Assembly (NCBI GenBank): GCA_030651765.1
Contig: JAUSBY010000012.1
Span: forward strand, 118,501-182,500
DNA length: 64,000 nt
DNA from: Coriobacteriia bacterium
GTDB lineage: Bacteria; Actinomycetota; Coriobacteriia; Anaerosomatales; Anaerosomataceae
Direction of reading: 5' to 3'
The position numbers were made by a program, and so were the translations under genes. The notes below the pieces were generated by a model that was not told where the DNA came from, did not search any database, and saw only the letters and a program-made list of their open reading frames with translations. Shown one piece after another: positions 26,852 through 37,394 of the stretch. The stretch's first letter is position 1. Each line of letters begins with the position of its first letter.

Positions 26852-29058
26852 GACGCACCTCCCCGCTTCTTGCCGCCCTCGGGCATCGTACGACGCGCAT
26901 CGAACACACCGTCGACGCCGCGCACGGTGGAAAGCACTTTCTGCAGCTGTTCCATGTTGCCGAGTTCGAACAGGAACCGAAGGTACGCGACGCCCTGTTT
27001 GTCGGTCGAGACTGCGGCCGAAAGCACGTTGACGCCGGCGTCGGCGAGCGCGATCGAGATGTCCTGGAGGAGCCGCGTGCGATCGAGCGCCTCGATGAGT
27101 ATCTCGACCTGGTAGGTCGTTGAAGTCGCCGTGTCCCACTCGACCTCGAGCATGCGCTCGGGACTCGAGTGCGTGAGCTCACGAGCGTTGGGGCAGTCAT
27201 CCCGATGCACGGACACGCCGCGCCCGCGTGTCACGAAGCCGACGATGATGTCACCGGGTACCGGGTTGCAGCAGTGCGCCAGCCGTACGAGCACGTCGTC
27301 GATTCCCCTGACCTTCACGCCGGTCTCGCTCTTTCGGCGTCGGGCGGCCCGTGACGGCTGCAGGATCGGTGTGGGGATCTCCGGCTCCGCCGGCAGCGTG
27401 ACCGTGGCGTCCTTGGCCAGGATCTTGATGAGCTTGGTGACGACCTGCTTCGGACTCTGCTTCCCCGAACCGATGGCAGCGAGCAGGTCATCGCCCGCCT
27501 GGAGGTTCATGTCCGAGGCCACCGTCTCGAGTGCCTTGGAAAGCGACGACCAGCCCACGCCGAGACCCTGCTTGCGCAGGACCTTCATCAGCTCGTCCTT
27601 GCCATGCTGGAGATCGTCTTCGCGTGATGCCTTGGAGAAATGGCTACGGATCTTGCTGCGTGCCGAGGAGGTCTTGACGATACTCAGCCAGTCCCTGCTC
27701 GGCCATGAGTTCTTGTTCGTGAGGATCTCGACCCGATCGCCCATCTGGAGTTCGTAGTCGAGCGTGACGATCGACCCGTTCACCTTGGCGCCGACACAGT
27801 GGTGGCCGACCTCGGTGTGGATCATGTAGGCGAAGTCGATAGGCGTGGAGCCACGCCGAAGCGAGATCACATCGCCTTTGGGGGAGAACACGAAGACCTC
27901 GTCTTCGAACAGGTCGATCTTGAGCGCCTCCATGAACTCACGGGGATCCTTGAGCTCGGTCTGCCACTCGAGCATCTGGCGCAGCCACGAGAGCCGCTCG
28001 TCGAACGCCTCGTCGGCGCGCCCGCCTTCCTTATAGCGCCAGTGCGCAGCGATACCGTACTCGGCCGTGCGGTGCATCTCCTCGGTGCGGATCTGGATCT
28101 CGAGCGGCCGGCCGGCCGGACCGATGACGGTGGTGTGCAGCGACTGGTACATGTTGAACTTCGGCATCGCCACGTAGTCCTTGAAGCGCCCGGGCACCGG
28201 CTTCCATATCGAGTGGACGGTACCAAGCGCGCCGTAAACGTCCTTCACCGACTCCACGATCACGCGAAGGGCGATAAGGTCGTAGATCTCCGAGAAGTCC
28301 TTACCGCGGTGCGTCATCTTCTGGTAGATGCTGTAGAGGTGCTTCGGTCGGCCCGCGATCTCGCTTTCGACCCCGATAGCGGACAGTTCGCCCGACAGCT
28401 GGTCGATGACCTGGTGCAGGTACGCCTCGCGCGCCGCACGCGACTCTGCGACCATCTTCTGGATTTGCGCGAACTTGCGCGGCTCGAGATAGTAAAACGC
28501 GAGATCCTCGAGCTCCCACTTGATGCTCGAGATGCCGAGCCGGTGTGCGAGTGGCGCGTAGATCTCCATCGTCTCGATCGCCTTCTGGTGCTGCTTCTCC
28601 TCGGGAAGCGCGGCAAGCGTTCGCATGTTGTGGAGCCGGTCCGCAAGCTTGATCAGGATGACCCGGATGTCCTTGGCCATCGCGATGAGCATCTTGCGGA
28701 GGTTCTGCGACTGCGCCTCGGCAAGCGAGTCGAACTTGATGCGGCCGAGCTTGGTGACCCCGTCCACGAGCACGGCCACCTCATCACCAAACCGTTTTCT
28801 GATCTCCTTGAGGCTCACCGCGCTGTCCTCGACCACGTCGTGGAGGATCGCAGCCATGAGCGTGGGGGTATCCAGGTTCAGCCCCGCGAGGATCATCGCG
28901 ACCTCGAGCGGATGGCTGATGAATGGCTCACCGGACTTGCGCATCTGCCCCGCATGGTGCTCGAGGGCGAACGCGTATGCCTCCTCGATCCCTCGCAAGT
29001 CGGCGGAGGGATTGTAGGAACGTACCTGCGCCTCTATGCCTTCGAGGGTGACGGACAC
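26848..29058 (-). CDS. rel: Bifunctional (p)ppGpp synthetase/hydrolase, Rel family
   Basis: 736 residues. Domains in order: HD hydrolase (residues 25-180, with SHPLEVAMILA and AILHDVVEDS), synthetase (230-345, VYGALGTVHSIWKPVPGRFKDYVAMPK and the YQSLHTTV motif), TGS (near 400-465, VFSPKGDVISL), zinc/helical region with LAHCCNPVPGDIIVGF, and a C-terminal ACT domain (VEILIEALDRTRLLQDISIALADAG). All hydrolase and synthetase signatures are present, so it should be bifunctional. The start GTG has GGAGG seven bases upstream. It follows the RecJ-RecQ gene by 16 bases. Confidence 0.96.
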   Translation of the reverse strand: MSVTLEGIEAQVRSYNPSADLRGIEEAYAFALEHHAGQMRKSGEPFISHPLEVAMILAGLNLDTPTLMAAILHDVVEDSAVSLKEIRKRFGDEVAVLVDGVTKLGRIKFDSLAEAQSQNLRKMLIAMAKDIRVILIKLADRLHNMRTLAALPEEKQHQKAIETMEIYAPLAHRLGISSIKWELEDLAFYYLEPRKFAQIQKMVAESRAAREAYLHQVIDQLSGELSAIGVESEIAGRPKHLYSIYQKMTHRGKDFSEIYDLIALRVIVESVKDVYGALGTVHSIWKPVPGRFKDYVAMPKFNMYQSLHTTVIGPAGRPLEIQIRTEEMHRTAEYGIAAHWRYKEGGRADEAFDERLSWLRQMLEWQTELKDPREFMEALKIDLFEDEVFVFSPKGDVISLRRGSTPIDFAYMIHTEVGHHCVGAKVNGSIVTLDYELQMGDRVEILTNKNSWPSRDWLSIVKTSSARSKIRSHFSKASREDDLQHGKDELMKVLRKQGLGVGWSSLSKALETVASDMNLQAGDDLLAAIGSGKQSPKQVVTKLIKILAKDATVTLPAEPEIPTPILQPSRAARRRKSETGVKVRGIDDVLVRLAHCCNPVPGDIIVGFVTRGRGVSVHRDDCPNARELTHSSPERMLEVEWDTATSTTYQVEILIEALDRTRLLQDISIALADAGVNVLSAAVSTDKQGVAYLRFLFELGNMEQLQKVLSTVRGVDGVFDARRTMPEGGKKRGGAS

Positions 29059-29074
29059 GAATGCGCCTCCGGCC

Positions 29075-32000
29075 TTACGACGTGTCGCGCATGGGTCGTG
29101 TGGGCAGGATAGGACGATTGAACGCGTGCAGCAACTCATCGGCGGGCGCCTCGAGTGCTCGCACGCGAAACGCCTCGAACTCCGCTATCTCGTCGAGTCC
29201 CTCGGCGTACCGGACCGAACTCGCGAGATCGAGCCTGGACTCCGGTGCCGGCAGCATCGTCAGGCGCCGGTACGCACCGGTACCCTCGCTCGACACCAGG
29301 CCGAGTTCGCGGAAGACGCCGATCCCGGTGGAGACACCCTTCTCGTTGAGTGTCGCCTGCGGGCGGCGAAGCTTCACGCGCGCGGCAAGGTCGGCGTTGG
29401 TGGTCTCGATGGTCCCGCCGCCCTCCCGCGCGATATCGGCGAGCGAGAGGTACAGCGCCCCCAGGTCGTCGCGCGCAGGCGCCGCGGACTCGAGGATCAT
29501 GCGGTTCAGCCGCGCGTCGGACGGTCCGAACATGAGATGGACGCGGGCCTGTCGGCCATCACGTCCGCCGCGGCCACACAACTGGTTGAACTCGACCTCC
29601 CCCATCGGCAGGTGGTAGAGCACCACGTGGCGCACGTCGGGGATGTTGACCCCCTCGCCGAACGCCGTGGTCGCCACCACCACGGCAAGATCGCCATCGC
29701 GAAACGCACGCTCGACCGCATGCCGCGACTCGCGCGTCATCCCGCCGTTGTAGAACGCGACCCGGTGGGTGAGCTCGGCCACCCGCTGCCGAAGCTGCCG
29801 GGCGAGCTTGACCGAGGTGTCTCTACTGTTCACGTAGACGATGAGCTTCTCGCCCCGCGCTGCCAGCGCCGCGATCGCGCCTATCTTGTCACCCACGCCA
29901 CGCCGATCGACGACCCCGAGATTGTCGCGCACGACCGGGTCGAGGACGACCGCTTCGATCCCGAGATCGTCGCAGACGGTGACGGCGACCTCATCCGGCG
30001 CCGTAGCCGTCACTGCGAGTACCACCGGAGAGCGGAGGGTGGCAAGCGCGCGTCCAAGCCGCGCATACGCTGGCCGGTGTCCGGCGCGCGCGAGTCCGAC
30101 GTGGTGCGCTTCGTCGACGACCACGAAGCCCACACGGCCCGCCGAGGCGAAGCGCTCGGCATGGTAGTCGAGGAACTCCGGGGTCGTGAGTACGGCGTCG
30201 AGTGAACCGTCCGCAAGCGCAGCAAACGCGTCATCGCGCGATCCGGGGGAGGTCTCGCCGGTCACCGTGCGCACCGCGCAACCAATCTCGGCGAACCGTT
30301 CCTCAAGGTGGAACGCCTGATCGGCCACAAGCGCACGGAGCGGATAGACGAACACCGACGCCCGGCCTCTCGCGATCGCTTCGCGGGCGGCATGCAGGTG
30401 GAAGATGAGCGACTTGCCTCGTCCGGTAGCCATCACCGCAAGCGTCGAGCGTCCGGCTCCGAGATGCCCGAGTGCCTCGGCCTGCGCGTCGTGCAGTGGC
30501 AGATCGCCGATGAAGTGCCGCGTGAGCTCTTCGAGGAGCGCATCTCCGGGCAACGCAGCCAGGGCTGCACGCCGCTCGCCGGCACGGCGCGCGGTCTCGG
30601 CGTCATCCGCAGGTGATGCTGCCCGCCGGGAGACGACGATGTTCACGCCGAGGCTCTCGCCATCGGCGCCGCCCGTGATGTCCGCCACCTCGATGTCGTA
30701 CTCGACACCGGCGTCTACCACCGGCGCGAGTACCGCGGCCAGGCGCTTGTTGAGAAACCCGACCTGCGCCCCGTGCGGGTCGTAGACGGCGCACGCGTTG
30801 GCGTCGTACTCGTTGTCCGGTCGGCGCTCCAGCCGAAGCGGCATGCCGGGCCCGAGGCGGGCGACCACCTCCTGCCGCCCCTCGAACGTGACTCCGGCAA
30901 GCTTCGTGTGGAACCGCTCGGCCTCGCCGATGCCCGCATACTCGCCGCGAGCGAGGATCTCCTCGGCATGCTCGAACAGGTCGTCTACAAGCGCGGCGGC
31001 CGGCGCGTCGGCAGGTGCCCGACGCACGCGAACGTCCCGCGCGAGCATCTGGATGCGTTCGACGCCACGCCACTCGTCGCGATCGAGTTCGAAGGCGACG
31101 TCGACCGCGGCGTCGGCGATCATGAGCCCCTCGATGTCGGGCGCACGGAAGGCGATGGCCGGGACCTCGGCCACCCCGTCGTACGCCGTGAACTTGAGGT
31201 GGTCCTCGGACTTGCCGACACGCTTGCGACCGGTCATGAAGACCCCGCGTGCAGCAAGGAGCGGCCGACGGTTTCCAAAGCCGAACGGGCCGAGCAGCGC
31301 CAGCTCCGTCGCCAGCTCCCGCGAGAGGGCGTCGAGCGGCACCTCGGCGTCGATCGCCAGACGCGCGATGAACGTGTTGTCAGGCAGGCCGGCTAAGCGC
31401 GCCGCCAGACAGTCGCGGAGCTCCCCGAGCCGGGCGGCGGGTAGCGTGGCCCCGACTGCCATCGCGTGGCCACCGAAGCGCGTGAGCAGGGGCGCAAGTG
31501 ACTCCAGCGCTGCGTGGAGATCGGCGCCCTCAATGCTGCGGCCCGAGCCCTGCGCCACGTCGCCGTCGACGCAGAAGACGAGCGCCGGAACGCCGAAGCG
31601 GGTGACCAGCCGTGACGCGACGATGCCGCGCACGCCTTCATGCCATCCCTCTCCCGCCACGACGAGCACCCGGTCGCCGGCCGAGAAGAGGCGCTCCGCC
31701 TCGGCCATCGCCCGGTCGAACAGGTCCGCTTCGGCCGCCTGCCGGAACCGATTGTGCTCATCGAGCGCCGCCGAAAGGTCGGTCGCCCGCAGCGGGTCGT
31801 CGGTCATGAGCAGTTCGAGCGCCAGCGAGGGATCTGCCATGCGACCGGCGGCGTTCAGGCGGGGCGCGAGTCCGTACGCGACCTGGTCGGCCTCGATTGT
31901 GCCCGTGGTGATGCCGGCCACCGCCGCAAGCGCTGCAACGCCCACCCTGGCTGCCGTCCGCACGCTGGCGATACCCTCGGCTACGAGCGCGCGGTTGGGG

Positions 32001-32728
32001 CCGGTCAGCGGCACCACGTCGGCAACGGTGCCGAGCATCGCGAGGTCGGTGTACTCCCGCCATGCATCGGGACTACCGAGGAGCTCGCCACACGCACGCA
32101 CGAGCTCGAGCGCCACACCCGCACCGGCGAGCGCAGGGCCACCGTCCTCGGCGAGCTTCGGGTCGGCAACGGGGATCCCGGAGGGTACGTCACCTCCGGG
32201 CTCGTGGTGGTCGGTAACGACCACGTCGATGCCGCTCGCCCGAAGCTGCGCGATCTCACTGGCGCTCGATATGCCGCAGTCGACGGTCACGATGAGGTCC
32301 GGCGCCATCTTGATCAGCCGCGCCACAGAGACTTCTCCGAGGCCGTAGCCCTCGCGGAACCGATGCGGCACCGTGCCGTCCACAGTGCCCCCGAGTCCGC
32401 GCAAGCCGAGTGTGAGCAGCGCCGCCGACGAGATGCCGTCGAGATCGAAGTCGCCGAACACGACGATGCGCTCGCTGCTGTCGATGGCGCGGGTCACCCG
32501 GCTGGCTGCCTCGGCCATGCCGGGGATATCGCCGGGGCTCACCCAATCACGCTCGAGTGAGGGCTCCAGGAACCGACGCACCGCCTCTGGCGTGGTGACG
32601 CCCCTGCTCACGAGGATCCCCGACGTGATCGCCGACAGTCCGGTCTCCGCCATGAGCGTAGCCGCGAGACGGGCATCGACTGCGGCGACGTCCCACCGGC
32701 GTTGTGTGGTCACACTCGTGTCTGCCAT
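29075..32728 (-). CDS. recJ: RecJ-HIRAN-RecQ fusion: single-strand exonuclease joined to a superfamily 2 helicase
   Basis: 1217 residues, twice normal RecJ. Residues 1-600 are RecJ: GDFDLDG (D93, D95, D97) and TVDCGIS supply metal ligands, and VVVTDHHEPGG is the DHH motif. DHHA1 (FGGHAMAVGATL) and OB-fold regions follow. About 609-696 is a HIRAN domain (LAGVTFEGRQE, RRPDNEYDANACAVYD, VGFLNKRLA). About 740-1080 is a RecQ-like helicase with ATGRGKS, VVDEAHH, TATAP and VATTAFGEGVNIPDVRHV, and FNQLCGRGGRDGR resembles motif VI. The last 110 residues are unassigned. No stop or frameshift separates the parts. The ATG is preceded by GGGACC. Likely end resection or gap repair in one chain. Confidence 0.9.
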   Translation of the reverse strand: MADTSVTTQRRWDVAAVDARLAATLMAETGLSAITSGILVSRGVTTPEAVRRFLEPSLERDWVSPGDIPGMAEAASRVTRAIDSSERIVVFGDFDLDGISSAALLTLGLRGLGGTVDGTVPHRFREGYGLGEVSVARLIKMAPDLIVTVDCGISSASEIAQLRASGIDVVVTDHHEPGGDVPSGIPVADPKLAEDGGPALAGAGVALELVRACGELLGSPDAWREYTDLAMLGTVADVVPLTGPNRALVAEGIASVRTAARVGVAALAAVAGITTGTIEADQVAYGLAPRLNAAGRMADPSLALELLMTDDPLRATDLSAALDEHNRFRQAAEADLFDRAMAEAERLFSAGDRVLVVAGEGWHEGVRGIVASRLVTRFGVPALVFCVDGDVAQGSGRSIEGADLHAALESLAPLLTRFGGHAMAVGATLPAARLGELRDCLAARLAGLPDNTFIARLAIDAEVPLDALSRELATELALLGPFGFGNRRPLLAARGVFMTGRKRVGKSEDHLKFTAYDGVAEVPAIAFRAPDIEGLMIADAAVDVAFELDRDEWRGVERIQMLARDVRVRRAPADAPAAALVDDLFEHAEEILARGEYAGIGEAERFHTKLAGVTFEGRQEVVARLGPGMPLRLERRPDNEYDANACAVYDPHGAQVGFLNKRLAAVLAPVVDAGVEYDIEVADITGGADGESLGVNIVVSRRAASPADDAETARRAGERRAALAALPGDALLEELTRHFIGDLPLHDAQAEALGHLGAGRSTLAVMATGRGKSLIFHLHAAREAIARGRASVFVYPLRALVADQAFHLEERFAEIGCAVRTVTGETSPGSRDDAFAALADGSLDAVLTTPEFLDYHAERFASAGRVGFVVVDEAHHVGLARAGHRPAYARLGRALATLRSPVVLAVTATAPDEVAVTVCDDLGIEAVVLDPVVRDNLGVVDRRGVGDKIGAIAALAARGEKLIVYVNSRDTSVKLARQLRQRVAELTHRVAFYNGGMTRESRHAVERAFRDGDLAVVVATTAFGEGVNIPDVRHVVLYHLPMGEVEFNQLCGRGGRDGRQARVHLMFGPSDARLNRMILESAAPARDDLGALYLSLADIAREGGGTIETTNADLAARVKLRRPQATLNEKGVSTGIGVFRELGLVSSEGTGAYRRLTMLPAPESRLDLASSVRYAEGLDEIAEFEAFRVRALEAPADELLHAFNRPILPTRPMRDTS

Positions 32729-32746
32729 GGTCCCATTCTATCTGTC

Positions 32747-32776
32747 GGGGCCGACACCCCCTCAGGTGTCGGCCCC
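32747..32776. terminator. 12-bp perfect hairpin between secF and the RecJ-RecQ gene
   Basis: GGGGCCGACACC (32747-32758) and its exact complement (32765-32776) enclose a six-base loop. No T-run follows on the minus strand. It may attenuate or terminate secDF transcription, or stabilise the mRNA ends, rather than act as a full intrinsic terminator. Confidence 0.6.
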
Positions 32777-32801
32777 GGATCACACATGATGACGGTGGGC
32801 T

Positions 32802-33725
32802 CTACTTGGCTGCGTGCGCCTCCAACTTGCGCTTGAGTGCCTGGAAGCGCGGCTCGCGCTCCTTCCACAGCGCGTACAGCGGCGCAGCGACACCCACGGA
32901 GGAGTACGCGCCGAGTGTCAGGCCCACGACGAGCGCGAACGCGAAGTCCTTGAGCGTCGAGCCGCCGAATGCCAGCAAGCACACGACCGGGATCAGGCTC
33001 GTCAGTGTGGTGTTGATCGAGCGCGCCAGCACCTGGTTGATAGAGTCGTTGGCCATGTGCTGGAAGCTGCGGCGGACGAGGTTCTGACTGTTCTCACGGA
33101 TGCGGTGGAAGACGACCACCGTGTCGTAGAGCGAGTACCCGAGAATCGTGAGCAGCGCGGCCACCGTGTTGGGCGTGACCTCGTGGCCGACGAGCGCGTA
33201 AAACCCAAGCACGATGAGAACGTCGTGCGCGAGGGCGACAACCGCCGTGAGCGACATCTTGTACTCGAACCGAATCGACACGTACCCGATGATCGCGATG
33301 ATAGAGACCGCAAGCGCGATGAGCGCTGCGTTGGTGACGTTGGCGCCCCAGCCCGGACCGATGGTCGTGACGCTCGCATCCTGGTCGGGCAGGCCGAGCA
33401 CTCCTAGGACCGCCTCGGCCTGTCGGCTGGCTGCATCGGCGTCCTGCTCGGAGGTGCGCACGATGAAGTCGCCCTCGTCGGTCTGCTGGATGACCGCCGC
33501 TCCGGCGCCTTCCACCCCGGCCTCATCGAGCGCCTCGCGCATCTCTTCAACCGAGATGTCGCCGGTTCCGGTGAAGGTCATGGCCGAGCCGCCCTGGAAC
33601 TCGATACCGAAGGTCAGCCCCCGTACGAGAAGCGCGCCGATGCTGATAGCGATCAGCAGACCTGAGAAGGCGAAGAGCCACTTCTTGTTGCCCATGAAGT
33701 CGATGGTGATCCTACGCACGGTCAT
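32802..33725 (-). CDS. secF: Protein translocase subunit SecF
   Basis: 307 residues. TM1 (WLFAFSGLLIAISIGALLV) is followed by a periplasmic domain beginning GLTFGIEFQGGSAM, then five C-terminal helices with VSIRFEYKMSLTAVVALAHDVLI and SLYDTVVVFHRIREN. The YDTVV and RSINTTLTSLIP segments are SecF signatures. SecDF uses the proton or sodium gradient to assist late steps of Sec export. It overlaps the end of secD by 14 bases. Confidence 0.96.
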   Translation of the reverse strand: MTVRRITIDFMGNKKWLFAFSGLLIAISIGALLVRGLTFGIEFQGGSAMTFTGTGDISVEEMREALDEAGVEGAGAAVIQQTDEGDFIVRTSEQDADAASRQAEAVLGVLGLPDQDASVTTIGPGWGANVTNAALIALAVSIIAIIGYVSIRFEYKMSLTAVVALAHDVLIVLGFYALVGHEVTPNTVAALLTILGYSLYDTVVVFHRIRENSQNLVRRSFQHMANDSINQVLARSINTTLTSLIPVVCLLAFGGSTLKDFAFALVVGLTLGAYSSVGVAAPLYALWKEREPRFQALKRKLEAHAAK

Positions 33726-35058
33726 CGCCCCCCTTCATGCCGAAGAGCGCGGGCGCCTTGGCCACCACCGACTCTGCGAGCAGCACGATGGTCGTACGGG
33801 TGAACAGCGTCATCACGATGATGTCGATCGCGATACCGATCATGAGCGTGAGCGCGAACCCACGGACCGGCCCGATGGCGAACAGGTAGATCGCAGCCGC
33901 AGAGACGAGTGTCACCACATCGGCGTCGATACTCGTGCCGATCGCGTGACGGGTCCCCGACTTCGCGGCCGAGCGGAACGTCTTGCCCAGGCGCACTTCT
34001 TCCTTGAACCGCTCGAACTGCAGAATCGAGGAGTCGGCGGCCAGACCGATCGTGAGCACCATTCCCGCGATTCCCGGCAGCGAAAGCGCAAACGCGCCAA
34101 GGCGGGACATGAACGCCAGAACACCGAGGAACAGCGCGGCGAACGTGAGTAGCGAGAACCAGCTGATCACGCCGAGGCCGCGGTAGTAGACCGCCATATA
34201 GAGTGCCACCAACCCGAGCCCGATGAGCGCAGCCATGAGCCCTTGCGTGAGCGAGTCCTGGCCGAGCGTTGCGCCCACTTCCCGCGACTCGTCGATGCGG
34301 ATCTCGACCGGCAGCGCACCCGACTGCAGCACCGCGGCAAGGCGCTTGGCCTCGTCAAACGTGAAGGTGCCGGTGATCTGCGTGTCGCCGGTGAGGATCG
34401 GCTCCTGAACCGCCGGGGCCGACTTCGCGATACCGTCAAGCACGATGAGCACCTGACCCCGGGTCGGCGCCAGACGCGTCGTGACCTCGCCCCAGATATC
34501 GGAGCCGGTTGAGTTCATCGTGATGCTCACTGCGGCGTTGTTGTACTGGTCGGTCGTGACCTGCGCCGCCGTGATGACCTCGCCGGTCATGAACGGCTCG
34601 TAGGCGTTCTCGTCGAGCCTGGGCAGATCGGTCGTCTCGGCAGATGTGTCCACCTCGAGATGCCGGGACACGAGAGCGATCGTGGCCGTGTCGGTGATAC
34701 TCCCAAGGTCCACGAACTCGAGCTTGCCGGGCTCGCCGAGGATGGCGAGCGCCTGCTTGGCGTCGCGCACGCCGGGCAGCTGCACGAGGAACGCGTTCGC
34801 TCCCTGGCGCTGCACCGTAGCCTCACTCACACCGAAGCCGTTCACGCGCTCGACCAAGATGGTCTCGACGCGGCCGATGGCTTCCTCGCTCAGTGGCGCG
34901 GTGCCGAGCGGCTCGGCGGTCAGGATGACCGACAGTCCACCTTTGATGTCCAGTCCCTGGGTGATCTTCTGGTCGAGCGGGAGCGCTTGCCACAAAGACA
35001 GCGCCACCAGGACCGCGATCACCACCAAGGCGAGTACGTTGCGTGTCTTCGGGTCCAT
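33712..35058 (-). CDS. secD: Protein translocase subunit SecD
   Basis: 448 residues from the ATG at 35058 (AAGGAG and GAGG lie upstream; a GTG 18 codons earlier is possible). TM1 (VLALVVIAVLVALSLW) precedes the family start GLDIKGGLSVIL. The P1 head domain has GVSEATVQRQGANAFLVQLPG. The C-terminal six-helix bundle has LPGIAGMVLTIGLAADSSIL, where the usual GxAVDANVL motif reads GLAADSSIL, an unusual variant in TM4. RHAIGTSIDADVVTLVSAAAIYLFAIGPVRGFALT completes the family. Confidence 0.95.
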   Translation of the reverse strand: MDPKTRNVLALVVIAVLVALSLWQALPLDQKITQGLDIKGGLSVILTAEPLGTAPLSEEAIGRVETILVERVNGFGVSEATVQRQGANAFLVQLPGVRDAKQALAILGEPGKLEFVDLGSITDTATIALVSRHLEVDTSAETTDLPRLDENAYEPFMTGEVITAAQVTTDQYNNAAVSITMNSTGSDIWGEVTTRLAPTRGQVLIVLDGIAKSAPAVQEPILTGDTQITGTFTFDEAKRLAAVLQSGALPVEIRIDESREVGATLGQDSLTQGLMAALIGLGLVALYMAVYYRGLGVISWFSLLTFAALFLGVLAFMSRLGAFALSLPGIAGMVLTIGLAADSSILQFERFKEEVRLGKTFRSAAKSGTRHAIGTSIDADVVTLVSAAAIYLFAIGPVRGFALTLMIGIAIDIIVMTLFTRTTIVLLAESVVAKAPALFGMKGGDDRA

Positions 35059-35145
35059 GTCCTCGGCTCTCTCCTTGTCCTTGCGCCCCGTGACATCAGG
35101 GCGGTTGCTCACGTGTATCCGGACCGGCCGGTTCGCCGGCACGCC

Positions 35146-35823
35146 CTACAGCAGCCGCGTCTCGTTGATCACGAGACTGAACGACGCATCGAGCACCTCG
35201 GCAGCCTTGCGGCAGATCTGCATCCGCGAAAGGAAGATCTCAAAGTACTCCATCACCTGGCTCACCGCAGTGTCGATGTCGAGCTCCAGCGTCACGACAC
35301 GCGTAGCCGAGTCCACACGCAGAAACGACCGCTTGGCAGCGTAGTTCACCCGGTCGTGGATGTCGAACTGCGCGGGGTCGAGGCATCGCACGCGTGTGTG
35401 GTGGACGTCGGCCTTGTCCGCCATGATCGCCGCCGCCCCGACGGGCGTGGCCGGCGTGCCGATCTCCTCCTCGTGATTGCCGAGGGCGTTCATCACCACG
35501 GCCAACTCGCGCGGTTCGATCCCGAGTTCCACAAGGGGGTCCTTGGCGAGCAACGCCGCCGAGACGCCATGGAACTCGCGCGAGATGCAGTTGCCGATGT
35601 CGTGCATGAACCCGGCGATCGACGCGAGCTCGGCATCCCGCTCGGGGTAGCCGAGCCGGTGCATGAGGTTCCCGGCGATGTGCGCCGTCAGGTTGGCATG
35701 GCGCAGGCCGTGTTCCGTATAGCCGAGCGCGCCGAGGTACTCGTCGCCCATCTCCAGGTACGCGAGTACCGCCTGGTGGCTTTGGACGTCCGCCAGCGTG
35801 ACGAGGCCCTGCGGTCCGGGCAT
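35146..35823 (-). CDS. HD-domain phosphohydrolase-like protein
   Basis: 225 residues. The HD-superfamily ligands are visible: HGLRHANLTAHIAG (first His) and GFMHDIGNCISREFHG (HD pair and a later His), with MNALGNHEEE and ADKADVHHTRV beyond. The C-terminal 70 residues (VVTLELDIDTAVSQVMEYFE) form an accessory domain. Predicted to hydrolyse a nucleotide or phosphorylated metabolite; the substrate is unknown. It lies between yajC (4 bases) and secD, so it is cotranscribed with the Sec genes though not known to work in export. Confidence 0.8.
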   Translation of the reverse strand: MPGPQGLVTLADVQSHQAVLAYLEMGDEYLGALGYTEHGLRHANLTAHIAGNLMHRLGYPERDAELASIAGFMHDIGNCISREFHGVSAALLAKDPLVELGIEPRELAVVMNALGNHEEEIGTPATPVGAAAIMADKADVHHTRVRCLDPAQFDIHDRVNYAAKRSFLRVDSATRVVTLELDIDTAVSQVMEYFEIFLSRMQICRKAAEVLDASFSLVINETRLL

Positions 35824-35827
35824 GCTG

Positions 35828-36088
35828 CTAGTCCTCGAGCTTCCGTGCGATGGCCGAGCGAGCGACCTCGATCACGATACCGTCCGAGATCTCGAGTCCG
35901 ACGCGATCGTCGTCGAGGCTGCGCACGGAGCCGTACAGCCCGCCGATCGTGACGACCCGATCGCCTTGCGCCAACGACTCCATCAGCGACCGATGGTCTT
36001 TCGTGCGCTTCTGCTGGGGACGGATGATGAGCAGATAGAACGCGGCTGCAAGCACCACGAGGGGCAGCAACTGATTCAACTGATCCAT
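35828..36088 (-). CDS. yajC: Sec translocase accessory subunit YajC
   Basis: 86 residues. One helix (LLPLVVLAAAFYLLIIRPQQKRTKDHR) contains the invariant IRPQQKR, followed by SLAQGDRVVTIGGLYGSVRSL. YajC binds SecDF at the membrane. GGAGG lies seven bases before the ATG. The order tgt-yajC-HD-secD-secF matches the common tgt/yajC/secDF arrangement. Confidence 0.96.
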   Translation of the reverse strand: MDQLNQLLPLVVLAAAFYLLIIRPQQKRTKDHRSLMESLAQGDRVVTIGGLYGSVRSLDDDRVGLEISDGIVIEVARSAIARKLED

Positions 36089-36190
36089 GGATTCGACCTC
36101 CGGGTCTTCGAGCACGCGAACTGCGCGCAGAGGCGCCGCGCGCATCAACGAATCATACCATCACCGGGCTGGTGCCACCGCCGCACGACT

Positions 36191-37324
<1,134 letters not shown>

Positions 37325-37394
37325 CCAGGCCGAGAGGGTATGCTTTCACAGACGAACCGTACCCGCGTGGCGTGCGTCTGAAGAGGAGTGAAGG

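Noticed and set aside
34923..35145. Extended SecD start at 35142
   Set aside because: The extra 28 residues are polar, with no membrane logic, and the internal ATG has ribosome-binding sequence and the family's short cytoplasmic lead.
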